Part shown: positions 36,946 to 44,933 of the stretch, one piece after another
Numbering within the stretch: the stretch's first letter is position 1
Layout of the letters: each line of letters starts with the position of its first letter
NCBI RefSeq assembly: GCF_036322585.1
Contig: NZ_AP024600.1
Location: forward strand, 1,550,001-1,614,000
DNA length: 64,000 nucleotides
Origin: Luteolibacter sp. LG18
GTDB lineage: Bacteria; Verrucomicrobiota; Verrucomicrobiia; Verrucomicrobiales; Akkermansiaceae
Direction of reading: 5' to 3'
The notes under the pieces: model-generated
Database searches by the model: none
What the model saw: the letters and a program-made list of their open reading frames with translations, nothing else
What the model was told of the DNA's origin: nothing
Program-made: the position numbers and the translations under genes

Positions 36946-38247
36946 TTAGATCAGCATCAGAGCGGGTTGCTCGATGAGCTTCTTGACCTCGGCGAGGAAC
37001 TTGGCGGCCACGGCACCATCGACGACGCGGTGGTCGCAGGACAGGCCGAGGTTCATGCGGATGCCGGGGACGATCTGGCCGTTCTTGACGACGGGCTTCT
37101 CGATCGCGGCACCCACCGAGAGGATGGCGGCCTGCGGCGGGTTGACGATGGCATCGAAGGACTCGACGCCCCAGGCACCGAGGTTCGACACGGTGATGGT
37201 GCCGCCGTCGAATTCGTCGGGCTTGAGCTTCTTGTCCTTGGCGCGGGCGGCGAAGTCCTTCACGGCGCGGGAGATGGCCAGCAGGGACTTGCTTTCCGCC
37301 TGCTTGATGACCGGGGTCACCAGACCGTCTTCCACGGCGATCGCCACGGACAGGCCGACGTGCTTGAAGTTGATGATGTGATCGCCGGCGTAGGAGGCGT
37401 TCACGGCGGGCACGGCCTGGGCGGCGCTGATCACGGCCTTCAGGATGAAATCGTTGACCGAGTACTTGTTGCCGTGGGTCTTCTCGGCTTGGTCGTTGAC
37501 CTGCTTGCGGATCGCCATCAGCGGGGCGGCGTCGACTTCCACGTGGAGGTAGAAGTGCGGGATGGTGACCTTCGAGGTGAGCAGGCGGGAGGCGATGACC
37601 TTCCGCATCGAGGAAAGCTGGACGATCTCGTCGCCTTCCTTGGCCACCGGGAGGATGGCATTGACGGAGGGAGCGGCGGCCGGTGCGGCGGCGGTGGCCT
37701 TCGATTTCACCGAGGCGGCGAGGGCGGCGGCGGCGGAAGCGGTGCTGGACGGAGCGGGCTTCTTCGAGGCGGCTTCGACGTCGGCGCGGACGATGCGGCC
37801 GGCCGGGCCGGAACCGGTGACACCGGCGAGGTTCACGCCGAGTTCGGCGGCGACCTTGCGGGCGAGCGGGGAAGATTTGAGGCGGTCACCGCTTTCGGAG
37901 ACCGGGGCGGCGGGAGCCGGGGTGGAGGTGGCGGCGGCCTGTTGGACAGGAGCAGCGGCCACAGTGGCGGCTGCCGCGGTAGCGGCGCTGGCCGGGGCGG
38001 CGGCACCGTCTTCGCCATCGAGCACGGCGAGGACCCCGCCGACTTCGAGCTTTTCCCCTTCCTGGATCAGGATCTGGGTGATGGTGCCTTCGTCGAAGGC
38101 TTCCATTTCCATCGTGGCCTTGTCGGTTTCGACTTCGGCGATGACATCGCCGATCTCGACGTGGTCACCGACCTTCTTGTGCCATTTGATGAGGGTGCCC
38201 TCGGTCATGGTATCCGAGAGCTTGGGCATTTCGATGTTTACAGGCAT
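36946..38247 (-). CDS. pdhC: Pyruvate dehydrogenase E2, dihydrolipoamide acetyltransferase
   Basis: This protein of about 433 residues is the core of the pyruvate dehydrogenase complex and transfers acetyl groups to CoA. It has one lipoyl domain (start MPVNIEMPKLSDTMTEG; lipoylated Lys43 in ETDKATME), an Ala/Pro linker, a peripheral-subunit-binding domain (PLARKVAAELGVNLAGVTGS), a second linker and the catalytic domain ending LSCDHRVVDGAVAAKF, with His406 and the DG motif. ATG 38247 is chosen. It is separated from pdhB by two small lipoprotein genes and a terminator, so it probably has its own promoter. Confidence 0.95.
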   Translation of the reverse strand: MPVNIEMPKLSDTMTEGTLIKWHKKVGDHVEIGDVIAEVETDKATMEMEAFDEGTITQILIQEGEKLEVGGVLAVLDGEDGAAAPASAATAAAATVAAAPVQQAAATSTPAPAAPVSESGDRLKSSPLARKVAAELGVNLAGVTGSGPAGRIVRADVEAASKKPAPSSTASAAAALAASVKSKATAAAPAAAPSVNAILPVAKEGDEIVQLSSMRKVIASRLLTSKVTIPHFYLHVEVDAAPLMAIRKQVNDQAEKTHGNKYSVNDFILKAVISAAQAVPAVNASYAGDHIINFKHVGLSVAIAVEDGLVTPVIKQAESKSLLAISRAVKDFAARAKDKKLKPDEFDGGTITVSNLGAWGVESFDAIVNPPQAAILSVGAAIEKPVVKNGQIVPGIRMNLGLSCDHRVVDGAVAAKFLAEVKKLIEQPALMLI

Positions 38248-38336
38248 GGCAGGGAGGGGGCTTGGAAGCCGCGGCGAGGATTGGGAGAATGACGGTCCTT
38301 TTCCAGATTTTTCTCGGTCGCGGTGGTGACCGGCAC

Positions 38337-38371
38337 GAAAAACGGCGGTGACCCGGAGGCCGCCGCCGTTG
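38337..38371 (-). terminator. Intrinsic terminator between the lipoprotein gene and pdhC
   Basis: Read on the minus strand, AACGGCGG pairs with CCGCCGTT around a GC-rich loop and is followed by five T residues (38342-38338). It should end the pdhA-pdhB-lipoprotein transcript before pdhC. Confidence 0.75.
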
Positions 38372-38399
38372 TTGGATGGAAGAATGATGGGAGAAGGGC

Positions 38400-38771
38400 T
38401 CAGGGAGCGAGGGTCTCCATGCTCGGAACGAGGCCCAGGTTCGGGCTGCCGATCATGGAACCGCTGACGCTGGCGAGCTTCTTGACCTTCGGGCCGGTGC
38501 TGCCGCAGCAGTCGTGGTCCGGGCAGTAGTAGCGGACGCAGCGGCCGCAATAGACGACGTGCTTCACCTTCTTGAAGCGCGGCACCTTGGTGGTGACGGT
38601 CTGGGTCAGGCCGCCCTTGGAACCCGCGACGGGGACTTCCTGGGTGACGGTGTCATAGCCGCAGGTGCGGACGGTCTCGGTGCGGTACTGGGCCGGAGCG
38701 AGGCCACCGAACATCGAGCAGCAGGACGAGAAGCCGAGGGAAACGGCGGCGAGCAGGAGCAGGTTTTTCAT
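38400..38771 (-). CDS. Cys-rich putative lipoprotein
   Basis: This protein of about 123 residues has a leader MKNLLLLAAVSLGFSSCCSM, so lipidation at the first Cys of SSCC is possible. The mature part has several further Cys: TVRTCGYDTV and VYCGRCVRYYCPDHDCC, a spacing that suggests a small metal- or disulfide-stabilised knot. No family is recognised. It lies between pdhB and pdhC on the same strand, just after a 24-residue gene that repeats its leader. Confidence 0.75.
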   Translation of the reverse strand: MKNLLLLAAVSLGFSSCCSMFGGLAPAQYRTETVRTCGYDTVTQEVPVAGSKGGLTQTVTTKVPRFKKVKHVVYCGRCVRYYCPDHDCCGSTGPKVKKLASVSGSMIGSPNLGLVPSMETLAP

Positions 38772-38787
38772 GACAGGACGGGAGTTT

Positions 38788-38862
38788 TCAGAACATGCAG
38801 CAGCAGGAAGTCGCGGCCAGGCACATCCCGGCGACGGAGGCGGCAAGAAGAAGCTTCATCAT
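38788..38862 (-). CDS. 24-residue Cys-terminated leader-like peptide
   Basis: The gene begins MMKLLLAASVAGMCLAATSC and ends CCMF-stop, so it consists of a signal-peptide-like helix and a CCC cluster. It resembles the leader of the next gene (MKNLLLLAAVSLGFSSCCSM), with 16 bases between them. It may be a minimal lipoprotein or the remains of a duplicated lipoprotein gene. It is far shorter than normal gene-calling limits. The start could be ATG 38862 or ATG 38859. Confidence 0.45.
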   Translation of the reverse strand: MMKLLLAASVAGMCLAATSCCCMF

Positions 38863-38969
38863 GGTGTCACCAATGTTAGGACGGACCCCCGCGCTGGCAA
38901 CGAAAAACCGCGGTGGACGGGGAAGTTCGGGAGGTGTTCGAGGGGAATGATGCGGGGCCCATCACGACG

Positions 38970-38999
38970 ATGGGCCGGCTCCTGTTGGAACCGGCCCAT
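38970..38999. terminator. Hairpin downstream of pdhB
   Basis: ATGGGCCGG and CCGGCCCAT form a perfect 9-bp stem around a 12-base loop, 29 bases after the pdhB stop codon. There is no T run, so it may be a processing or attenuation hairpin rather than a full terminator. Confidence 0.5.
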
Positions 39000-39027
39000 G
39001 CGATCGGAAACGGGAGGGTGAAGCGGA

Positions 39028-40014
39028 TCAGCGCATCGAGAGGACCTTCTCGACGATCCGGCCCGGATTCGGAAGCTGCTGGTTCTCAATGTGCGGCGAG
39101 TAGATCGCCGGGGCATCGATGGTGCAAACGCGCTTCACCGGGGCATCGAGGTAATCGAAGGCGTGCTCTTGGATCAGGGTCGCAACCATGGCGGAGACGC
39201 CGCCGAAGGGCTTCGATTCGTCGACGAGCACCACGCGGTTGGTCTTGCGGACGGTGGCGAGGATGGCGTCGACGTCGAGCGGGCGGATCGAGCGGAGGTC
39301 GAGGACCTCGGCGGAGATGCCGTGCTCGGCTTGGAGGGTTTCCGCGGCGGCGAGGGCGTGGATGACCGAGCGGCCGTGGGCGATGAGGGAGATGTCGGTG
39401 CCCTCGCGCTTCACATCGGCCTTGCCGAGCGGGACGACATGGTCGCCTTCCGCCGGATCCGGCACTTCACCGGTGGTACCGTAGAGGAGGGTGTTCTCCA
39501 TGACGTAGACCGGGTCGTTGTCACGGATGGCGGCCTTGATCAGGCCCTTGGCATCCGCCGGGGTGGCCGGGGCGCAGACCTTGAGACCCGGGAAGGCGGC
39601 GAAGAGGCCCTCGGGAATGTGGGAGTGGGTGGCGCCGACATTGGTGCCGCCGTTGGCCGGGCCGCGCATCACGATCGGGCAGTTGATGAGACCGCCGGAC
39701 ATGTAGCGGACGCAGGCGGCGTTGTTGACGAGCTGGTCGAAGGCCACGGAGTGGAACGACCAGAACATCAGCTCCATCACCGGGCGGACACCGAGCATCG
39801 AGGCGCCGATGCCCATGCCGATGAAACCGGCCTCGGAGATCGGGGTGTCGACGATGCGTTTGTCGCCCCATTTCTTCCAAAGGCCTTCGGTGACCTTGTA
39901 GGCGCCGTTGTACTGGGCGACCTCCTCGCCCATCAGGACGACGTTGGGATCGCGGGCGAGTTCCTCATCGAGGCCTTCGCGGAGGGCTTCACGGTAGGTG
40001 AGGGTACGAGACAT
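39028..40014 (-). CDS. pdhB: Pyruvate dehydrogenase E1 beta subunit
   Basis: The 328-residue transketolase-like subunit begins SRTLTYREALREGLDEELAR and has VVLMGEEVAQYNGAYKVTEG, TPISEAGFIGMGIGASMLG, HSHIPEGLFAAFPGLKVCAP, VLDLRSIRPLDVDAILATVR and the C-terminal domain VDESKPFGGVSAMVATLIQE. With PdhA it binds thiamine diphosphate and decarboxylates pyruvate. It starts 56 bases after the pdhA stop on the same strand. Confidence 0.96.
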   Translation of the reverse strand: MSRTLTYREALREGLDEELARDPNVVLMGEEVAQYNGAYKVTEGLWKKWGDKRIVDTPISEAGFIGMGIGASMLGVRPVMELMFWSFHSVAFDQLVNNAACVRYMSGGLINCPIVMRGPANGGTNVGATHSHIPEGLFAAFPGLKVCAPATPADAKGLIKAAIRDNDPVYVMENTLLYGTTGEVPDPAEGDHVVPLGKADVKREGTDISLIAHGRSVIHALAAAETLQAEHGISAEVLDLRSIRPLDVDAILATVRKTNRVVLVDESKPFGGVSAMVATLIQEHAFDYLDAPVKRVCTIDAPAIYSPHIENQQLPNPGRIVEKVLSMR

Positions 40015-40070
40015 GGAGATAAAGCTGGGAGAGTGGATGAATTACTAGAGTTACCGTAGGTGGGCGGGCT

Positions 40071-41153
40071 TCAGTCGTTGAAGAAGTGCCAGCCGGTCTT
40101 CGAAGCCTCGGTGTTGTTGTCGGACTCCCAGTAGACATCGGTCATGATGTCGGCGACGGTCGGGGCGGGGGATTCCTCGGCGAATTTGGCGGAAGCGGCG
40201 GCCTCGTCGGCGGCTTCCTTCGAGATCTGGTCGGCCTGCTCTTCGGTGAAGATGCCCTCGGCCACCAGACGGCGGCGGAACAAGGTGATCGGGTCGTGGT
40301 TCTGCTTGTAGTTCTCGATTTCCTCCGGGGTGCGGTACTTCTTGGCGTTGGCGTCGGCGACGCTGTGGCCGTAGTAGCGGTAGGTGGAAATCTCGAGGAT
40401 GGCGGGCTTCTGCTCCTTGCGGGCGCGCTCCATCGCGATGTGGGTCTTGGCGCGGACCTCGTAGATGTCGGAGCCGTCGATCACGTCCCACTCCATGTCG
40501 TAACCCTCGGCGCGCTGCGCGAGGCAGCCGCGGTAGGAGGACGAGCGCTTCTGGGAGGTGCCCATCGAGTAGCCGTTGTTCTCGATCACGTAGATGACCG
40601 GGAGGTTGAAGAGCGCGGCGATATTGAGGGACTCGTGGAAGGCACCCTGGTTGACGGCGCCGTCACCGAGGTAGCAGAGGCAGCAGCCTTCCTTCTCAAG
40701 GTACTTCAGACCGTAGGCGAGGCCGAGGCCGAGCGGGGTCTGGCCGCCGACGATGCCGTGGCCGCCCCAGTAACCCTTGTCCGGAGCGAAGAAGTGCATC
40801 GAGCCACCTTTGCCCTTCGAGCAACCGGTCTGCTTGCCGTACATCTCGGCCATGCACTCGTTCATGCCCATGCCGACGGACAGGGCGTGGCCGTGGTCGC
40901 GGTAGGCGGTGATGAAGTGGTCGTTCTCCAGCTTGAGGGAAATGGTGCCGACGGCGACCGCTTCCTGGCCGATGTAGAGGTGGAGGAAGCCACCCATCTT
41001 GCCGGCGTTGTAGTACTTGAGCGCGGTCTGTTCGAAGCGACGGATGCGGACCATCTGTCGGAACAGGTCGATCTTTTGGTCCGGGGTCAGGTCCCGGTTG
41101 ATCGGTGAACCGGCGAAATCGAGGCGGGGCGTGTCAAGTTGAGCGGTCGACAT
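40071..41153 (-). CDS. pdhA: Pyruvate dehydrogenase E1 alpha subunit
   Basis: The 360-residue subunit carries the thiamine diphosphate motif GDGAVNQGAFHESLNIA through VIYVIENNGYSMGTS, the phosphorylation-loop-like YRYYGHSVADANAKKYRTPE, and MGGFLHLYIGQEAVAVG near the N-terminus. Length and organisation match the heterotetrameric E1 type, not the homodimeric AceE. It leads the pdhA-pdhB cluster. Confidence 0.96.
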   Translation of the reverse strand: MSTAQLDTPRLDFAGSPINRDLTPDQKIDLFRQMVRIRRFEQTALKYYNAGKMGGFLHLYIGQEAVAVGTISLKLENDHFITAYRDHGHALSVGMGMNECMAEMYGKQTGCSKGKGGSMHFFAPDKGYWGGHGIVGGQTPLGLGLAYGLKYLEKEGCCLCYLGDGAVNQGAFHESLNIAALFNLPVIYVIENNGYSMGTSQKRSSSYRGCLAQRAEGYDMEWDVIDGSDIYEVRAKTHIAMERARKEQKPAILEISTYRYYGHSVADANAKKYRTPEEIENYKQNHDPITLFRRRLVAEGIFTEEQADQISKEAADEAAASAKFAEESPAPTVADIMTDVYWESDNNTEASKTGWHFFND

Positions 41154-41209
41154 GGGTACTACGGGAGAGGGGACTGCGACTTATGTTCGGGGCAATGAGC
41201 TAGCAAGTC

Positions 41210-41779
41210 TTATCTGACAGCCGCGGATTCGGCGGCAGAGGCGGCTTGCGGGAGCGAATGACGGGAGAGCAGGAACAGGCCGGAGAACAGGACGTTCGCG
41301 GCGACCAGATTGCGGAGGAAGATCCAGGTGGGCATGCCGGTCTCGGGACCAGTCCACTGGGCGCGGACGAAGCCGTCGAAGGTCTTCGCGTAGAGCGGAT
41401 CGACCGCGAAGGAGAGCGTGTTCGTCACGAAGTAGAACACCAGCGCTGCGACCAGGGAGGACGCCAGGACTGGCAGGACGGTGGCATGGCGACGGGTCCA
41501 GAGGGCGATGCCGAGGGTGGCGGCGACCCCGAGCAGCACGCCGAGGAGATCCCAGCCGAAGACCGGGTAACCCTGGGCCACGCTGGTGGCGGGGTAGGTG
41601 ATTACCCAGGCGGCGAGCGGCAGCAGCCAGCGCTGGGCACCCTTCAGGAACACCATGCCGCAGAGCAGCAACGCGGGCAGCGGCTGGAAGTTTGGCAACG
41701 TCGTCGGAAACAACCCGCCGAGGATCCGGAAGACCACGAGCAGGGCGACGATGAGGAGGGCAGGGAGCCAGCGCTTCAT
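41210..41779 (-). CDS. DUF6580-like multi-pass membrane protein
   Basis: This protein of about 189 residues has five or six membrane helices (LLIVALLVVFRILGGLFPTT, LLGVAATLGIALW, VLASSLVAALVFYFVTNTLS) and a conserved-looking FPTTLPNFQPLPALLLCGMV. It resembles DUF6580/ECF-like putative transport proteins with a single short gene. ATG 41779 is used. It lies 56 bases upstream of pdhA on the same strand, but nothing links it to pyruvate metabolism. Confidence 0.72.
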   Translation of the reverse strand: MKRWLPALLIVALLVVFRILGGLFPTTLPNFQPLPALLLCGMVFLKGAQRWLLPLAAWVITYPATSVAQGYPVFGWDLLGVLLGVAATLGIALWTRRHATVLPVLASSLVAALVFYFVTNTLSFAVDPLYAKTFDGFVRAQWTGPETGMPTWIFLRNLVAANVLFSGLFLLSRHSLPQAASAAESAAVR

Positions 41780-41845
41780 GGGCGTAGATTGAAAGATCCC
41801 GGGGCCACGGGCGAGGGGAAATTTCTCCATCAAATGGGGGGTTCG

Positions 41846-41861
41846 TGTTCCACGTGGAACA
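41846..41861. promoter_or_regulatory. parS-like ParB binding site 1 (perfect)
   Basis: TGTTCCACGTGGAACA is a perfect 16-base palindrome in the gap before mnmG. It is the GC-rich form of the chromosomal parS consensus, which ParB/Spo0J binds. Two further copies lie inside mnmG. Confidence 0.8.
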
Positions 41862-42025
41862 AATCGCGCGCAGCGCGCTGACACAGAAGTCGGGAGATCT
41901 GGGAAGGCATTACGTTTCTCTTTCTTCTCTTTCTGGACTCTGGGTTCTGGATTCTTGTGTCTGAGGGACCTCCGGTCCCTCTAGCGGTACTTGTGGGTGG
42001 GGTGGGCCTAGGTTACACGATCCCC

Positions 42026-43897
42026 GTGTTCCGCTACCCGAAGTCCTACGATGTCCTTGTGATCGGTGCCGGCCATGCCGGAGTCGAGGCCGCGCTGGCG
42101 GCTGCCCGCCTCGGTTGCGAGGTGGCGGTGCTGACCCAGAATCTGGACACCGTCGGGCAGATGTCCTGCAACCCCGCCATCGGCGGGCTGGCCAAGGGCC
42201 ACATGGTCCGGGAGATCGATGCCCTCGGCGGGGCGATGGGCCTGAACACCGATGCCACCGCTATCCAGTGGCGGATGCTGAATGCCTCGAAGGGCCCCTC
42301 GGTCCGCGCGCCCCGGGCCCAGTGCGACAAGAAGGCCTACCAGTTCCGCATGAAGTGGGTGCTGGAGGGCACGCCGGGTCTCGACCTCCATCAGGGGAAC
42401 GTGGCCGAGCTGTTGGTCGAAAACGACCGCATCACCGGCATCCGGACCTCTTTGGGGATGGAAATCACCGCCCGCTCGGTGGTGCTGTCGGCCGGGACCT
42501 TCATGCGCGGCCTGATGCACGTGGGCCTGCGCAACGAGAAGGGCGGGCGGATGGGGGACGCCATTTCCACCGTGTCGGACTCTCTCAAGCACCTCGGCTT
42601 CCAGGTGGAACGCTTCAAGACCGGCACCCCGTGCCGCCTCAACGGCCGTTCGCTGGACCTCTCGGTGTGCGAGCGCCAGGATGGCGATACTCCGGTGCCG
42701 AAGTTCAGTTTCCTCGCCGACACCCTTCACAAAGGCCCGGATGACCTCTTCACCCTGAATCCCTGGGGGGACAAAACGTTCCACGTGGAACAAATGCCGT
42801 GCTGGGTGACCTACACCACCCCGGCCACCCACGACATCATCCGCGACAATCTCGACCAATCCCCGATGTATTGCGGGGTGATCGAGGGGGTGGGACCTCG
42901 TTATTGCCCCTCGATCGAGGACAAAGTCGTCCGTTTCGCCGAAAAGGAGCGCCACCAGGTGTTCCTTGAACCGGAAGGCCGCCACACCCACGAGTACTAC
43001 GTCAACGGGGTCTCGACCTCGCTGCCCTACGACGTCCAGCTCGCCTTTCTACGCACCATTCCCGGTCTGGAGAAGTGCGAGATCCTGCGCCCGGGCTATG
43101 CCGTGGAGTATGATTACTGCCCGCCGACCCAGCTCCACTCCACCCTGGAGACCAAACTGGTGGAGGGACTCTACTTCGCGGGCCAGATCAACGGCACCTC
43201 GGGCTACGAGGAAGCCGCCGGCCAGGGCCTCCTCGCCGGGGCGAATGCCGCGCTCAAGGTGCTCGGAAAACCGGAGTTCGTCCTCCGCCGCGACGAGGCC
43301 TACCTGGGCGTGATGGTCGATGACCTGGTCACCAAGGGCTGCACCGAGCCCTACCGCATGTTCACCTCGCGGGCGGAATACCGCCTCCTGCTCCGCCAGG
43401 ACAATGCCGACCTGCGCCTGACTCCCCGCGGGGTCGAAGCCGGGCTGGTGTCCGGGGAACGGGCCGAGCGGGTGGGGGAGAAGCAGGCGAAGCTGGAGGA
43501 AGCCCTTGCCTGGGGTCGGAAGACCAACCACGAGGGCGTGAAGCTCGACCACTGGTTCCGCCGCAGCGACACCTGCTGGGAAACCCTGCCGGATGACCTC
43601 CGCGAAATGTTCCACGTGGAACTTTGGCCGATGATCGAGACCGAGTTCCGCTACGAGGGCCACCTCAACCGCCAGCAGACCCAGATCGACCGGATGTCCC
43701 GCCAGGAGTCGAAGAAGCTGCCCGCCGACCTCGATTTCAGCGCCATCCCGGGCCTCAAGCAGGAGGCCAAGACCCGCTTCACCCAGATCCGCCCGGCTAC
43801 CCTCGGCCAGGCGGGCCGGATCTCCGGCATCACCCCGGCGGACATCGCCGTGCTGGCGGTATGGCTGGAGAAGCGCGAGCGGGAAGTGTCGGCGTGA
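42026..43897 (+). CDS. mnmG: tRNA U34 carboxymethylaminomethyl-modification enzyme MnmG (GidA)
   Basis: This FAD enzyme of about 623 residues, together with MnmE, makes cmnm5U at the wobble position of tRNA. It shows [88 protein letters not shown], the signature [20 protein letters not shown] and [20 protein letters not shown]. The start is GTG 42026 ([13 protein letters not shown]); no ATG is suitable, and the longer open frame lies in repeat sequence. It is the first plus-strand gene after a long minus-strand block. Two parS-like sites lie inside it, encoding FHVE. Neither mnmE nor rsmG is present. Confidence 0.97.
   Translation: MFRYPKSYDVLVIGAGHAGVEAALAAARLGCEVAVLTQNLDTVGQMSCNPAIGGLAKGHMVREIDALGGAMGLNTDATAIQWRMLNASKGPSVRAPRAQCDKKAYQFRMKWVLEGTPGLDLHQGNVAELLVENDRITGIRTSLGMEITARSVVLSAGTFMRGLMHVGLRNEKGGRMGDAISTVSDSLKHLGFQVERFKTGTPCRLNGRSLDLSVCERQDGDTPVPKFSFLADTLHKGPDDLFTLNPWGDKTFHVEQMPCWVTYTTPATHDIIRDNLDQSPMYCGVIEGVGPRYCPSIEDKVVRFAEKERHQVFLEPEGRHTHEYYVNGVSTSLPYDVQLAFLRTIPGLEKCEILRPGYAVEYDYCPPTQLHSTLETKLVEGLYFAGQINGTSGYEEAAGQGLLAGANAALKVLGKPEFVLRRDEAYLGVMVDDLVTKGCTEPYRMFTSRAEYRLLLRQDNADLRLTPRGVEAGLVSGERAERVGEKQAKLEEALAWGRKTNHEGVKLDHWFRRSDTCWETLPDDLREMFHVELWPMIETEFRYEGHLNRQQTQIDRMSRQESKKLPADLDFSAIPGLKQEAKTRFTQIRPATLGQAGRISGITPADIAVLAVWLEKREREVSA
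42777..42792. promoter_or_regulatory. parS-like ParB binding site 2 (inside mnmG)
   Basis: CGTTCCACGTGGAACA matches 15 of 16 bases of the perfect site at 41846. It lies in the coding region and encodes FHVEQ. Confidence 0.72.
43608..43623. promoter_or_regulatory. parS-like ParB binding site 3 (inside mnmG)
   Basis: TGTTCCACGTGGAACT matches 15 of 16 bases of the perfect site at 41846. It lies in the coding region and encodes FHVEL. Confidence 0.72.
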
Positions 43898-43962
43898 ACC
43901 GCGCGGCTGAACTGATCGGGAAATCCATCGCATTCCGGCGGTGGGTTTTCTAAGGATCGTCC

Positions 43963-44463
43963 ATGCCAATCCCACAAGCTGATCGGGATCCCTGGCGGAG
44001 GTCGCGGGCCTTCGGACTCGGGGCCGTGGGCCTGATGGCGCTGGTGGGTGGGTGGGCTACGACCCGCGGTCAGACGGCGTACCTGAGCTTCCGGAGTTCT
44101 TCCGGGGTGAAGATTTGGTTCAGTTCCGGGAAGGCGCTGGGCTTCGCACGTGTGGACGTCAAGAGCCGGGCGGCGTGGTGTGCTTCGATGGGTGGGGTGT
44201 CGACGATCAACGGCCCGTGCGGTTCCATTGACTTTGATCCGGGGACGGTGTGCCTCGCCGCCATGCTTCCGCCTCCGGGCGAGAGGATGGCCAGCGGTTG
44301 GCATGGAGGGATTCCTTTCGAGGCGGAGCAGGCTGAATCGAACGGTATCATCCGCCTTCCGTATGCTTGGCTGATGTTGGGTTACACGGGACTCTGGTTG
44401 GGCTTCTGCGGCTGGTGGCAGGCAAGGAAACGGAGGTGGGTCCGGTCCATGGCGGGAGCATGA
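43963..44463 (+). CDS. Hypothetical membrane protein
   Basis: The 166-residue protein has an N-terminal hydrophobic helix (FGLGAVGLMALVGGWATTRG), about 100 residues of probably extracytoplasmic sequence with three Cys, a second helix (LPYAWLMLGYTGLWLGFCGW) and a basic tail KRRWVRS. The last bases overlap the next gene by 4 (ATGA), so the two are translationally coupled. No family is recognised. It follows mnmG after 65 bases. Confidence 0.6.
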   Translation: MPIPQADRDPWRRSRAFGLGAVGLMALVGGWATTRGQTAYLSFRSSSGVKIWFSSGKALGFARVDVKSRAAWCASMGGVSTINGPCGSIDFDPGTVCLAAMLPPPGERMASGWHGGIPFEAEQAESNGIIRLPYAWLMLGYTGLWLGFCGWWQARKRRWVRSMAGA

Positions 44464-44933
44464 AAGCGGGCCGGAGAGACAGGATCTTTCGTCCTTGGTG
44501 GCGCACGAGGTTCGTCGTCCCCTTGGGAATCGGGTGGCTGTTGCTGGCAGGCATGTGGATCCACTCGATGCGTTACCGGGATCAGGGATGGTGGATGAGG
44601 GGGATGACCTTGGTTGCCATCGCGAGCGACCGAGGGTCCGCGGAACTCATTCGCGTGAGCGGAAACTATTCCGAACCCGTTTTCATTTCGGGGACGGAGC
44701 TTAACCTCCTATGGGCCATTCATGCTTCGGAAAACTCTCCCGAGGAGAGGGTCACCAGCCATTTCAGCCAGCGTCCCGTCTCACTCGGGCCGGGGAGAGG
44801 AACAGGGTGGGGAGGCTACCATGGGGACGAGGGGATGGCCGTGAAGGATCGGAATCCCACCGTCCGGATTCTGCGGATTTCCTATGCCCTCGTCGGCGTG
44901 GTCTTCACCTTGGCTTGGGCGGCCATGGCTTGA
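44460..44933 (+). CDS. Hypothetical membrane protein, coupled to the preceding gene
   Basis: The protein of about 157 residues has the same plan as its upstream partner: an N-terminal helix (FVVPLGIGWLLLAGMWIHSM), an extracytoplasmic loop and a C-terminal helix (RISYALVGVVFTLAWAAM). ATG 44460 overlaps the preceding stop codon. The two may be diverged duplicates forming a complex. No family is recognised. Confidence 0.6.
   Translation: MKAGRRDRIFRPWWRTRFVVPLGIGWLLLAGMWIHSMRYRDQGWWMRGMTLVAIASDRGSAELIRVSGNYSEPVFISGTELNLLWAIHASENSPEERVTSHFSQRPVSLGPGRGTGWGGYHGDEGMAVKDRNPTVRILRISYALVGVVFTLAWAAMA

Noticed and set aside
37528-37541. CACGTGG-containing sequence inside pdhC
   Set aside because: Only the central TCCACGTGGA is symmetric; the outer bases needed for parS differ.
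41957-42025. N-terminal extension of mnmG into the upstream gap
   Set aside because: It would include hairpin repeat sequence (GAGGGACC-TCC-GGTCCCTC) and lacks conservation; GTG 42026 matches the family start.
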